A stretch of 9,377 nucleotides of DNA from Bacteroidales bacterium (GCA_027083655.1 JALWNS010000507.1:1-9377); one strand, 5' to 3'. Positions 1 through 6,807 are shown, counted from the first letter of the stretch. Made by a program: numbers and translations. The notes: generated by a model not told the origin, from the sequence alone.

Positions 1-654
1 CTTCTTCGTGTTATGGATGAGTTTAACAATGATACGAATATTGATGGGTTTATTGTACAGCTGCCTTTGCCTGGGCATCTTGATGAGCAGGTGGTAATAG
101 AGCATATCAGGCCAGATAAAGATGTAGATGGCTTCCATCCTATGAACCTTGGCCGTACTCTGCTTGGGCTTCCTGCTTTTAACCCAGCTACGCCAAAAGG
201 TATAGTGGAGATGCTACGGCGTTATCAGATTGACACCGAAGGCAAGCATGTTGTTATTGTCGGACGTAGTAATATTGTGGGTAAGCCTTTGGCAGCCATG
301 CTGGTGCAGAAACAGAGAGGTGCTAATGCTACTGTGACTGTATGCCATAGTCGTACAGGTAATTTGCATGAGATAACCCGCCAGGCTGATATTTTGATAG
401 CGGCGATAGGCCGCGCCCGTTTTATAACGGCCGATATGGTCAAGGAAGGTGCAGTTGTAGTGGATGTGGGGATAAACTCAGTACCTGATGCTAGCCGCAA
501 GTCAGGATACCGTCTTGTGGGAGACGTGGATTTTGAGTCTGTTAGTAAGAAAGCATCGTGGATTTCGCCAGTGCCAGGTGGTGTGGGGCAGATGACTGTT
601 GTTGCTTTGTTAGAGAATACTTTGTTGTCATATAAAAAACAGATTTACAAGTGA
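1..654 (+). CDS. folD: Bifunctional methylenetetrahydrofolate dehydrogenase / methenyltetrahydrofolate cyclohydrolase, 5'-truncated
   Basis: FolD interconverts 5,10-methylene-THF, 5,10-methenyl-THF and 10-formyl-THF in the cytosol, using NADP, and feeds purine and formyl-methionine synthesis. The reading frame is open from base 1 (LLRVMDEF...), so the gene starts outside the window; 217 residues are present of the roughly 290 usual, with about 70 N-terminal residues missing, including the region of the catalytic lysine. Family signatures seen are DGFIVQLPLPGH, the PDKDVDGFHPMNLGR block, the nucleotide-binding VIVGRSNIVGKPLA loop, VVVDVGIN and the C-terminal PVPGGVGQMTVVALLENT signature. The methionine at base 13 is internal, not the start. 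The stop TGA (652-654) overlaps the next gene's ATG by one base, suggesting translational coupling. Identification is from motif recognition and is very secure. Confidence 0.97.
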   Translation, partial: LLRVMDEFNNDTNIDGFIVQLPLPGHLDEQVVIEHIRPDKDVDGFHPMNLGRTLLGLPAFNPATPKGIVEMLRRYQIDTEGKHVVIVGRSNIVGKPLAAMLVQKQRGANATVTVCHSRTGNLHEITRQADILIAAIGRARFITADMVKEGAVVVDVGINSVPDASRKSGYRLVGDVDFESVSKKASWISPVPGGVGQMTVVALLENTLLSYKKQIYK

Positions 655-1523
655 TGGTAGAAGATACATTGGTTGAAATAATAAACGAGGAGCGCAAAAA
701 TTTGCGTCTTTACTATTTCTGGCAGCTGTTGTGGGGTAGTGTTTTTCTTGTATTGGTTTTTGCGAGCTCTATATTCTTTGGTTTGCATAGCAAGAGCTTC
801 TGGATATACATTATTATTCCGTTGTTGGTCGTAGGTGGTTTCTGGGCTTTTGTGCAGTCGACCCGGGATAGTGTGAATGTCAAATTTAGGCAGCGCGTCC
901 TAAAGGTTCTGGTAGATCGTCATTTTTCTGATTTTCGTTTTTATCCTGTGTATAATCTCAAGAAGCAGGATTTTGAGGCATCTATGTTGGTAAAGGATGT
1001 TTACCGGCTTTATTCCCGCAATGCCCTTAGCGGAGAGGTTGAAGATATGCCTATGACTATGTGCTATGTGAGGATTGACAAGAACACAGACCGTGGAGTA
1101 ATAACGGCTTATTCGGGTATCTATGTGTGGGTTAATCTGGATTTTAGCCTTCCGGAATTTGGTATTTATCCAGCACAGGATGATGTGAACTTTGTTGAAC
1201 AGGCAAAAGGTCTGCAACACTTAAAAACTAAGCTTGGGGATGAATTTCAAGTTTTGGGCCAGGATGCGGATTTAACAGAGATTATAGACCGGATTGGTCC
1301 TGATGTGTTGAAATATTCGCATATCTGTAGTGATCCATCGAATTTTTATCTAACAACGTTTAATCGCCGTCTCAGTCTTGCTTTCATGAATGGCAAAGAT
1401 CTGATTGATTTACCTCTCTCTGATCCAATTAGCGTAGATCAAGTAGAAGAACAGATAAAAAAGCTGGAGCAATGCCTGGATTTTGTGCATAAGTTGGTTA
1501 TGAATCTAAAGGGGCTAGAGTAA
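654..1523 (+). CDS. Two-TM membrane protein resembling the DUF3137 family, function unknown
   Basis: The product is 289 residues if translation starts at ATG 654, which overlaps the folD stop as TGATG; a GTG directly before it at 651 would add one residue. Two adjacent hydrophobic segments, about residues 23-43 and 47-68, form an N-terminal hairpin, followed by a large, probably cytoplasmic, domain. That domain has the order I associate with DUF3137: a YxLYSRNALSGEVED segment, then a short strand of the type AYSGIYVWVNLDF about 25 residues later, then an aromatic, hydrophobic region with SNFYLTTFNRRLSLAF near residues 229-244. The C-terminus (about 260-288) is a charged helix that could form a coiled coil. 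No enzyme motif is visible. The folD overlap implies shared transcription rather than shared function. The family name is a recalled resemblance; a profile search would settle it. Confidence 0.85.
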   Translation: MVEDTLVEIINEERKNLRLYYFWQLLWGSVFLVLVFASSIFFGLHSKSFWIYIIIPLLVVGGFWAFVQSTRDSVNVKFRQRVLKVLVDRHFSDFRFYPVYNLKKQDFEASMLVKDVYRLYSRNALSGEVEDMPMTMCYVRIDKNTDRGVITAYSGIYVWVNLDFSLPEFGIYPAQDDVNFVEQAKGLQHLKTKLGDEFQVLGQDADLTEIIDRIGPDVLKYSHICSDPSNFYLTTFNRRLSLAFMNGKDLIDLPLSDPISVDQVEEQIKKLEQCLDFVHKLVMNLKGLE

Positions 1524-1524
1524 G

Positions 1525-1911
1525 CTATTCAGTTGTTTTATCCAATGTGACGATACGGTTAATTTTTTTGTGGAATACTGCTACTACACCGAAGTGCGGG
1601 TAAAGCTCAATAGGCAGGGTTTCTTTTGTTTCTACTTCATTATCAATTCTTTGGCCTTCTGTATTCTCCACCCAAGAATTTTGTTTTTCAATAATAAGAG
1701 CAAAGTGGTCTCCCCGGAAAATGCCGCTTCCTTCCCATGTCTCGCCCATTCGACCAAATTTGCCCACTGTTGTCATTGTGAACACAAATCTAAGCCGCTT
1801 GTCTTTATCTTTGATTAAATTCAAAAAAAATTCATTACCAAAGCCAGAAGCCTGGTCTATTTCTTTTTTCTCGTAATTTCCAGTTATTTGGTCAATTATT
1901 TCCTCAGACAT
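1525..1911 (-). CDS. Uncharacterised 128-residue soluble protein
   Basis: I do not recognise this family. The protein is 128 residues, starts MSEEIIDQIT and has no signal peptide or membrane segment, so it is probably cytoplasmic. An acidic N-terminal part (residues 1-20) precedes a predicted beta-rich region with alternating hydrophobic residues: RLRFVFTMTTVG (39-50), FRGDHFALIIEK (65-76) and YPHFGVVAVFHKKINRIVTL (104-123). A glycine-rich GKFGRMGETWEGSG segment lies at 50-63. The gene starts three bases after the aroQ stop on the same strand, so it is almost certainly translated from the aroQ message and is the last gene of that cluster. Its TAG stop lies one base from the stop of the convergent plus-strand gene. 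Being a real gene is supported by the operon-like spacing and the protein-like composition; function is unknown. Confidence 0.8.
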   Translation of the reverse strand: MSEEIIDQITGNYEKKEIDQASGFGNEFFLNLIKDKDKRLRFVFTMTTVGKFGRMGETWEGSGIFRGDHFALIIEKQNSWVENTEGQRIDNEVETKETLPIELYPHFGVVAVFHKKINRIVTLDKTTE

Positions 1912-1914
1912 GGA

Positions 1915-2343
1915 TTATTGTTTTTGGTTAATGAAGTAATAAAGGGCCATTTCATAAGACACCAGGCCAAAGCCAGTGATCGAGCCCACGCATGCAGGAG
2001 CTATGACAGATTGCCGGCGAAATTGCTCACGTGCATGGATATTTGAGATATGTACCTCAACTACCGGTATTTCTATTGCCTTAATAGCGTCATGCAGGGC
2101 CAGGGAATAATGTGTGTAAGCACCTGCATTGAGTATAATGCCGTCAATACCTTCGTTCATTGCCGCATGCATACGGTCGATCAGAGAACCTTCGCTGTTT
2201 GATTGATAAAAAAGTATATGTATATCTGTGAATTTTTCCCTAAGACGTTCTAAAAAAGTTTCAAAATACTCTTTGCCATAGATGTGTGGCTCTCTTTTAC
2301 CCAATAAATTTAAATTCGGCCCGTTAATAATTAAGATTTTCAT
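1915..2343 (-). CDS. aroQ: 3-dehydroquinate dehydratase, type II
   Basis: AroQ dehydrates 3-dehydroquinate to 3-dehydroshikimate, step three of the shikimate pathway to aromatic amino acids, as a cytosolic dodecamer. The 142-residue length is normal for type II enzymes. The N-terminal signature MKILIINGPNLNLLGKREP is present with Arg17 and the catalytic Tyr22 (HIYG). Further active-site features are QSNSEG (47-52), NAGAYTHYS with Asn72 and His78, EVHISN with Glu96 and His98, and REQFRRQS with Arg109. All expected catalytic positions are intact. I chose ATG 2343 over an upstream in-frame ATG at 2382 because the conserved family begins at MKIL and the extra 13 residues overlap the preceding gene. 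The start overlaps the upstream gene's 3' end by 20 bases, and the next gene follows after 3 bases. Confidence 0.96.
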   Translation of the reverse strand: MKILIINGPNLNLLGKREPHIYGKEYFETFLERLREKFTDIHILFYQSNSEGSLIDRMHAAMNEGIDGIILNAGAYTHYSLALHDAIKAIEIPVVEVHISNIHAREQFRRQSVIAPACVGSITGFGLVSYEMALYYFINQKQ

Positions 2344-2671
2344 GGAAAAATAATTTAAAAATTTGTTTTGTCCCAAACACAAAGTCTATTTTTTTACTAA
2401 ATGCCATTATTAATCCATCAATATACATTGCAAAGAGGGTTAGATTAACGATCCAGAGGATAGGGTCAAGAACTGGAAAGTATCTTTCTATCACAAAATC
2501 AATGGCAATCAAGACCAGGGATAGAAGATGTAAAATGAAGCTTTGTCTAAGATGAAATTTGTTAAAAAATCCCGGCTTCCTGTGGTACATAAATAGTGCT
2601 ATAAACCAACCGGGTATCCAGAAATATGCAAAAATAGAGGCTAGTATTTTATCATTATTCTTATCTTGCAT
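2324..2671 (-). CDS. Small Tic20/DUF4870-like integral membrane protein
   Basis: This 115-residue protein has three likely membrane segments, at about residues 9-29, 44-65 and 68-91. Between the first two is a basic loop ending in the FHLRQSF motif (39-45), which resembles the F-H-x-R-Q-[GS] motif of DUF4870/Tic20-like small membrane proteins common in bacteria. Members of that family are mostly of unknown function. It lacks a cleavable signal peptide. It is the first gene of a minus-strand cluster and its 3' end overlaps the aroQ start by 20 bases, so the two are probably cotranscribed and perhaps translationally coupled. No functional tie to shikimate synthesis is evident. The gene call is firm given the hydrophobic pattern; the family name rests on the short motif and the topology. 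Confidence 0.85.
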   Translation of the reverse strand: MQDKNNDKILASIFAYFWIPGWFIALFMYHRKPGFFNKFHLRQSFILHLLSLVLIAIDFVIERYFPVLDPILWIVNLTLFAMYIDGLIMAFSKKIDFVFGTKQIFKLFFHENLNY

Positions 2672-2673
2672 TT

Positions 2674-2705
2674 TTTGTAAAGAATTAAATTATCCGTATT
2701 TTTTG
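2674..2705 (+). promoter_or_regulatory. Possible Bacteroidota sigma-ABfr-type promoter for the protease gene
   Basis: A TTTG at 2674-2677 is followed after 19 bases by TATTTTTTG (2697-2705). This resembles the Bacteroidota pattern TTTG-N19-TAnnTTTG, but the -7 element carries one extra base between TA and TTTG. A start site near 2711 would leave a leader of about 30 bases before the ATG at 2741. The region is very AT-rich, so chance matches are likely. Confidence 0.4.
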
Positions 2706-2708
2706 ATT

Positions 2709-2739
2709 TAAAATTAGCGAAAATTTTAAACTTTTAAAA
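2709..2739 (-). promoter_or_regulatory. Weak candidate promoter for the minus-strand aroQ cluster
   Basis: Read on the minus strand, TTTT (2739-2736) is followed after 19 bases by TAATTTTA (2716-2709), one mismatch in each element from TTTG-N19-TAnnTTTG. A start near 2702 would give a leader of about 30 bases to the ATG at 2671. It overlaps the candidate promoter for the divergent protease gene. Support is weak because of the AT-rich background. Confidence 0.25.
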
Positions 2740-2740
2740 T

Positions 2741-2998
2741 ATGCTTAAACGTCTAATATTCATAGTATTTTTCCTTTTACCAGTTTTATTGGTTAATGCA
2801 CAAATAATTTACGAGGAAGGGACGCCACTAGGATTAACTTCCAAGCTGGACCTTAAAAACTTGCCCCGTATAGAGATAGAAAGTTTTAATCCATCCGAAT
2901 TGCAACCAAAGGCCAAATGTCCTGGATGTAAGGTAATGCCCATTGGTAAAGTTTTCCGGTATGAAGTGGATTTTAAAAAAACAGCCATGATGGAGTAG
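2741..2998 (+). CDS. Signal-peptide-bearing N-terminal fragment of the interrupted protease
   Basis: This 85-residue ORF starts at ATG 2741 with MLKR, a hydrophobic core (about residues 5-18) and a likely signal peptidase I site after VNA, leaving Gln21 as the mature N-terminus, a common arrangement in Bacteroidota exported proteins. The mature part (21-85) resembles the start of the propeptide of secreted Bacteroidota proteases, including a CPGCK motif at 60-64. It ends at the TAG that splits the gene. If translated alone it would be exported as a roughly 65-residue peptide lacking any catalytic region. I regard it as part of the larger locus and not as an independent small gene. Confidence 0.55.
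   Translation: MLKRLIFIVFFLLPVLLVNAQIIYEEGTPLGLTSKLDLKNLPRIEIESFNPSELQPKAKCPGCKVMPIGKVFRYEVDFKKTAMME
2996..2998 (+). other. In-frame premature TAG within the protease gene
   Basis: The TAG lies in the same frame as both the upstream and downstream coding segments. Single-base neighbours of TAG that would restore sense include CAG, GAG, AAG, TGG, TTG, TCG, TAC and TAT. The codon after it is AAG. I see no SECIS-like or pyrrolysine-type stem-loop directly downstream, though this was judged by eye only. Confidence 0.8.
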
Positions 2999-3022
2999 AA
3001 GGGCAATGAGCGGATCTGGTAT

Positions 3023-5260
3023 TTGTTGTTGTCAAGTCCTGTAGGCAAAGCTATAAGTATAACATTTAGCCAATTACACATGCCTCGTGGGGCAAAAATG
3101 TATATATATGCATCAGATGGTAGTTTTAGCTTTGGACCAATAACCTATCGTAATAATAAGGCAAATGGTATGTTGCCCACACGTTATTTTCCCTCTCAGG
3201 AGTTAATAATAGAGTATCATGAGCCAATAAATGCACAGGCTAATGATTTTTTGATTAAAGATATTGTTGTTTATACCAAGCTTTTAGGAGAATCGCAGGC
3301 ATGCGAGGTCAATATTAATTGTCCAGAAGGTTCGCAGTGGCAGACAGAGAAACAGTCAGTAGCAAAGATTGTTTTTACTTCAGGACTAAGCCAATATTTG
3401 TGTACAGGAGCTCTTGTGGCTAATACGGCAATGAACCGTGAGCCTTATTTTCTCACGGCTAATCATTGTATAAGCAGTGATAATGAGGCTGAGAGTGCAG
3501 TGTTTTATTTTAATTATGAGTCTACAGATTGTGAAGGTCTAAATATCCTTCAGGGAGAGACTGTTTCTGGATCGGCGCTAATTGCTACGGGCCAAGATGG
3601 TACGCAGGATCATTTAGATTTTACCCTTCTACGTCTGAGTGCTACACCTCCTTATAGTTATAATCCATATTTTGCAGGTTGGTCCCGTATTTCAGACCCA
3701 CAGGCAATAGATAGTTCCATTTGCATTCACCATCCTGCAGGAGATATTAAGAAGATTTCGAAAGACCTGGATAATCCTGGAATAGGAACCTTTACTGGAT
3801 ATGATGCTAATACACACTGGCAAATTTATGCATGGGATCTGGGAACAACAGAAGGAGGTTCATCGGGTTCTCCGTTATTTGACCAGAACAGGAGAATAAT
3901 AGGAGATTTAACGGGAGGTGAGGCTAGTTGCGATAATAATGTAAATGACTATTATGCCCAGTTTTACCAAAGCTGGGACAAATATCCGGATAGCATAATG
4001 CAGCTGAGGTATTGGTTGGATCCGTTGAACCAAAATCCTGCTTATTTTGATGGATATGATCCTTATGTGAATTATGTCTATGTGCCACCAGTAGATCAGA
4101 TTTATGCTTATGCCTCACGCAATGGTGTCAAGATCCACTGGTTGCCTCCTGATTATGCTGGAGATTCTCTGTTGTATGATGATTTTGAGCTTTATCGTGA
4201 GTTTTCACTGTCTTTCCCAGAGTGGACACAGATTGACCGGGATAAAGGTGTGACCTGGGGTATAGAAGGCGTGCAGTTTGATAATGAGAACTATATTGGA
4301 TCGTTCATAGTGTTTAATTCACAGAAAACAGAACCTCCTAATCCTACTGGTTGGAGCGCCCATACTGGCGAACAGATGTTAGTTTGCTTTAGCTCACAGC
4401 CACCAGACAATCCTAATGATGATTGGTTGATTTCACCGAAATTTACTTGCACTGCAACGCACAAATTTGCTTTTTATGCCAGAAGTGTGACAGATAGTTT
4501 TGGCCTTGAGAGGATACGGGTTCTGGTATCTGAGGGATCATCTGATCCTGCAGATTTTGTACCTATCTCCGCAGAGCCTTATGAGGAGGTGCCAGTGCAG
4601 TGGACACGTTTTGTTTACGACCTTAGCCAATATGCAGGTAAGCAAATTTATGTAGCCATTAATGTGGTCTCGGATAATTCTTTTGCCCTTTTGCTTGATG
4701 ATATTTCTATTACCAATATACCAGAAGAGGCATTAAAGCAGGATATACAGGTAAGTAAAACAACTTATGGACGTGGGCAGGCAATGATGGCAAAAGCATC
4801 TTTGCCACAATATAAAGCCCCTGTTTTATTAGGTTATAAAGTTTTTCGTAATTACAAGCAGATAGCTACAGTAGACAGTACAACCTTATATTATGTCGAC
4901 CAGGCAAGTTTACCCGCAAAATATTATGTTGTAGCGACTTATGTCGAAGGTGATGCAGCACCATCTCCTCTACTTGAGGTAAAGAATTATTCTGATAGCT
5001 TATCGGCGTATGACCGTGATAATGCTGTGCAGATTATGCCCAATCCTGTGACAAATGGAACATTTCGTGTTGTGCTTAACCACCCGGTGGATCAAGGGAA
5101 ACTGAGTATGTACAATATTTATGGACAACGTGTATTTAGCATGGATTTTAATAACACAAAGGAAAAAGAGTTTTATTTACCGTCCTTACAATCAGGTGTT
5201 TATATAATGGAACTTGATGTGCAGAACGAGAGTTATAAAACATTGTTCATTGTTTTGTAA
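3023..5260 (+). CDS. Lysyl-endopeptidase-like serine protease, adhesin-like and T9SS domains (downstream part of the interrupted gene)
   Basis: The 745-residue segment opens at a TTG with no visible ribosome binding site; the frame is in fact open from 2999, so the start is nominal. Residues 1-90 complete the prodomain. Residues 91-345 form an S1 protease domain with LCTGALVANT, TANHC (His148), LDF (Asp199), IHHPAGDIKKIS and EGGSSGSPLF (Ser281), the complete triad in the style of Achromobacter protease I. Several cysteines (94, 100, 127, 149, 170, 234, 303) could form disulfides. Residues 386-563 resemble the cleaved-adhesin (gingipain/HagA type) jelly roll, with DDFELY, NDDWLISPKF and ALLLDDISI. 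Residues 575-655 look like an Ig/FN3-type linker domain, and 666-745 are a T9SS type A sorting domain (MPNPVTNGTF, GVYIMEL). Cleavage specificity for lysine is inferred from family resemblance only. Confidence 0.85.
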   Translation: MLLSSPVGKAISITFSQLHMPRGAKMYIYASDGSFSFGPITYRNNKANGMLPTRYFPSQELIIEYHEPINAQANDFLIKDIVVYTKLLGESQACEVNINCPEGSQWQTEKQSVAKIVFTSGLSQYLCTGALVANTAMNREPYFLTANHCISSDNEAESAVFYFNYESTDCEGLNILQGETVSGSALIATGQDGTQDHLDFTLLRLSATPPYSYNPYFAGWSRISDPQAIDSSICIHHPAGDIKKISKDLDNPGIGTFTGYDANTHWQIYAWDLGTTEGGSSGSPLFDQNRRIIGDLTGGEASCDNNVNDYYAQFYQSWDKYPDSIMQLRYWLDPLNQNPAYFDGYDPYVNYVYVPPVDQIYAYASRNGVKIHWLPPDYAGDSLLYDDFELYREFSLSFPEWTQIDRDKGVTWGIEGVQFDNENYIGSFIVFNSQKTEPPNPTGWSAHTGEQMLVCFSSQPPDNPNDDWLISPKFTCTATHKFAFYARSVTDSFGLERIRVLVSEGSSDPADFVPISAEPYEEVPVQWTRFVYDLSQYAGKQIYVAINVVSDNSFALLLDDISITNIPEEALKQDIQVSKTTYGRGQAMMAKASLPQYKAPVLLGYKVFRNYKQIATVDSTTLYYVDQASLPAKYYVVATYVEGDAAPSPLLEVKNYSDSLSAYDRDNAVQIMPNPVTNGTFRVVLNHPVDQGKLSMYNIYGQRVFSMDFNNTKEKEFYLPSLQSGVYIMELDVQNESYKTLFIVL

Positions 5261-5269
5261 TTAAACAAT
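5249..5269 (+). repeat. Short inverted repeat spanning the protease stop codon
   Basis: ATTGTTT (5249-5255) and AAACAAT (5263-5269) are perfect inverted copies separated by 7 bases that contain the TAA stop. The stem is AT-rich and no U tract follows, so it would be a poor terminator; it may be chance in an AT-rich junction. Confidence 0.3.
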
Positions 5270-5312
5270 AAATATTTAAACTTAAACCAGAAAAACGTTA
5301 AACACAAGAGAT

Positions 5313-6779
5313 ATGACCGAAGAATTATTGAAACTAGAACCCAGGCAAGTCTGGAAATTTTTTGCAGATTTAACACAAATACCACGTCCTTCTAAAAAGG
5401 AACGAGGAGCAGTAGAATATGTCATACAGTTTGCAAAGGACCGAGGTCTAGAATACATTGTTGACGAGGTTGGCAATGTTATTATCCGCAAGCCTGCCAC
5501 ACCAGGTATGGAGAACAAGAAAGGTGTAATCCTCCAGGGCCATCTGGATATGGTGCCCCAGAAGAATAGTGATAAGGAATTTGACTTTGAAAAAGATCCT
5601 ATCCAGGCATATGTAGATGGTGAATGGGTTACTGCTGATGGGACAACACTTGGTGCAGATAATGGTATAGGCGTTGCGCTAGCACTGGCTTTATTAGATT
5701 CAAAGGATATTCCACATCCACCATTAGAAGCTCTCTTTACTATAGACGAAGAGACAGGTATGACAGGTGCTTTTAACCTCAAACCCGGAGTGCTCAAAGG
5801 CGACATACTTATTAACCTGGACTCTGAGGAAGAAGGCGAGATATATGTAGGCTGTGCCGGCGGTCTGAATGCCAACATACAGTTCCGTTATGAAAGAATG
5901 GGAGTGAGCGATGAGACAGTAGCTTATAACCTGAGCCTCACAGGGTTGAAAGGAGGACATTCTGGTATAGATATTATCCTTTACCGTGCTAATGCTGCTA
6001 AGCTTCTTTTCCGGTTCCTATACTTTGCACAGAAAGAGTTTGGTATCCAGCTTTCGGGTTTTGCCGCTGGTAATATGCGTAATGCTATACCACGCGAAGC
6101 TCAGGCCACTATCGTTGTTCTTAAAGACAAGGCCCAGGAATTTGAAAAGGCGGTTACTGAGTACAACCAGATTTTCCAGAGCGAATACAAAGAAACAGAT
6201 CCTGACCTGGTATTTGAAGCAGAACCAACAAATCTGCCTGAGTTCGTCATTGATCCAATAACCCAGGATAACCTTATTAAAGCCGTTCAGGGTACGCCCA
6301 ATGGTGTGATCCGTATGAGCCAGGCTATGGAGGGATTGGTAGAGACTTCTACCAACCTGTCTATTGTCCGTCTGGCAGATGAAAAATTCATCGAAGTACA
6401 GGCTCTCATACGTAGCTCTGTTGAGACAGCTAAAAAAGATGTAGCCGATATGTTTGAGGCTATTTACAAATTAGCAAATGCATACAAGATTTGGTTTGAT
6501 GGCGATTATCCAGGCTGGAAACCAAATATGGATTCTGCTATACTCAAAATCATGCAAGAGGTGTATAAGAACATGTTTGGTAAAGAGCCAAAAGTTATGG
6601 CCATACATGCAGGCTTGGAAACAGGTATTCTGGGTGCTAAGTATCCAAACTGGGATATGGTGTCCATTGGTCCTACAATTAAGTACCCTCATTCACCAGA
6701 TGAGAAAGTACACATCGGATCTGTGCAGAAAGTTTGGGAGTTCTTGCAGGAAGTACTCAAGAATATTCCGGAAAAATAA
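5313..6779 (+). CDS. pepD: Aminoacyl-histidine dipeptidase (cytosolic M20 metallodipeptidase)
   Basis: PepD is a cytosolic di-zinc peptidase that hydrolyses Xaa-His and a broad range of other dipeptides, supplying free amino acids from imported peptides. The 488-residue length matches the E. coli type (about 485). Metal and catalytic residues of the M20 family are in place: GHLDMVPQ (His77, Asp79), LGADNGIG (Asp116, bridging), DEETGMTGA (Glu146 catalytic base, Glu147 ligand), INLDSEEEGE (Asp170) and YPHSPDEKVHIGS (His460). The central lid/dimerisation domain lies between about residues 190 and 390, with LKGGHSGIDI near 210. ATG 5313 follows AAGAG at 5306-5310, a modest binding site. The gene lies 52 bases after the protease gene, so transcription from further upstream is possible, and it ends at a strong terminator. 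No defects are seen. Confidence 0.96.
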   Translation: MTEELLKLEPRQVWKFFADLTQIPRPSKKERGAVEYVIQFAKDRGLEYIVDEVGNVIIRKPATPGMENKKGVILQGHLDMVPQKNSDKEFDFEKDPIQAYVDGEWVTADGTTLGADNGIGVALALALLDSKDIPHPPLEALFTIDEETGMTGAFNLKPGVLKGDILINLDSEEEGEIYVGCAGGLNANIQFRYERMGVSDETVAYNLSLTGLKGGHSGIDIILYRANAAKLLFRFLYFAQKEFGIQLSGFAAGNMRNAIPREAQATIVVLKDKAQEFEKAVTEYNQIFQSEYKETDPDLVFEAEPTNLPEFVIDPITQDNLIKAVQGTPNGVIRMSQAMEGLVETSTNLSIVRLADEKFIEVQALIRSSVETAKKDVADMFEAIYKLANAYKIWFDGDYPGWKPNMDSAILKIMQEVYKNMFGKEPKVMAIHAGLETGILGAKYPNWDMVSIGPTIKYPHSPDEKVHIGSVQKVWEFLQEVLKNIPEK

Positions 6780-6807
6780 GACAATTTGCAGAAAATCAAC
6801 ATTTTTC

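Larger units (their letters stand above)
2741..5260 (+). pseudogene. Secreted S1-family protease with cleaved-adhesin and T9SS sorting domains, interrupted by an in-frame TAG
   Basis: Read as one gene, the locus spans 839 codons: signal peptide (1-20), N-terminal prodomain, trypsin-like domain resembling lysyl endopeptidase, adhesin-like domain and T9SS C-terminal domain. Codon 86 (2996-2998) is TAG. The two halves lie in the same frame, so there is no indel, and the sequence on both sides continues one domain: VFRYEVDFKK before the stop and GNERIWYLLLSSPVGKA after it match the prodomain found ahead of such proteases. With the stop, the upstream part has an export signal but no enzyme, and the downstream part has an enzyme but no export signal. 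A point nonsense mutation, a base-call error or readthrough are all possible. The protein would have been a cell-surface or secreted endopeptidase, probably used to digest external protein. The 753 codons after the stop remain open, so any inactivation is recent. Confidence 0.75.

Noticed and set aside
1525..1527. Genome-wide recoding of TAG as sense, to explain the interrupted protease
   Set aside because: A minus-strand gene here ends at TAG, and nothing in the other genes suggests in-frame TAG use. This is weak evidence, since reading through that TAG would add only eight codons before a TAA.
2344..2382. 13-residue N-terminal extension of aroQ from ATG 2382
   Set aside because: Type II dehydroquinases begin at the MKIL-type strand; the extension lies within the upstream gene's coding sequence.
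5254..5284. Possible pepD promoter (TTTG then TAAACTTA after 19 bases)
   Set aside because: The -7 element matches only about four of six consensus positions in AT-rich sequence; not strong enough to annotate.
5282..5878. 198-codon open frame on the minus strand
   Set aside because: It lies almost wholly antisense to pepD, whose motifs are complete; its serine- and proline-rich composition is typical of a shadow frame.
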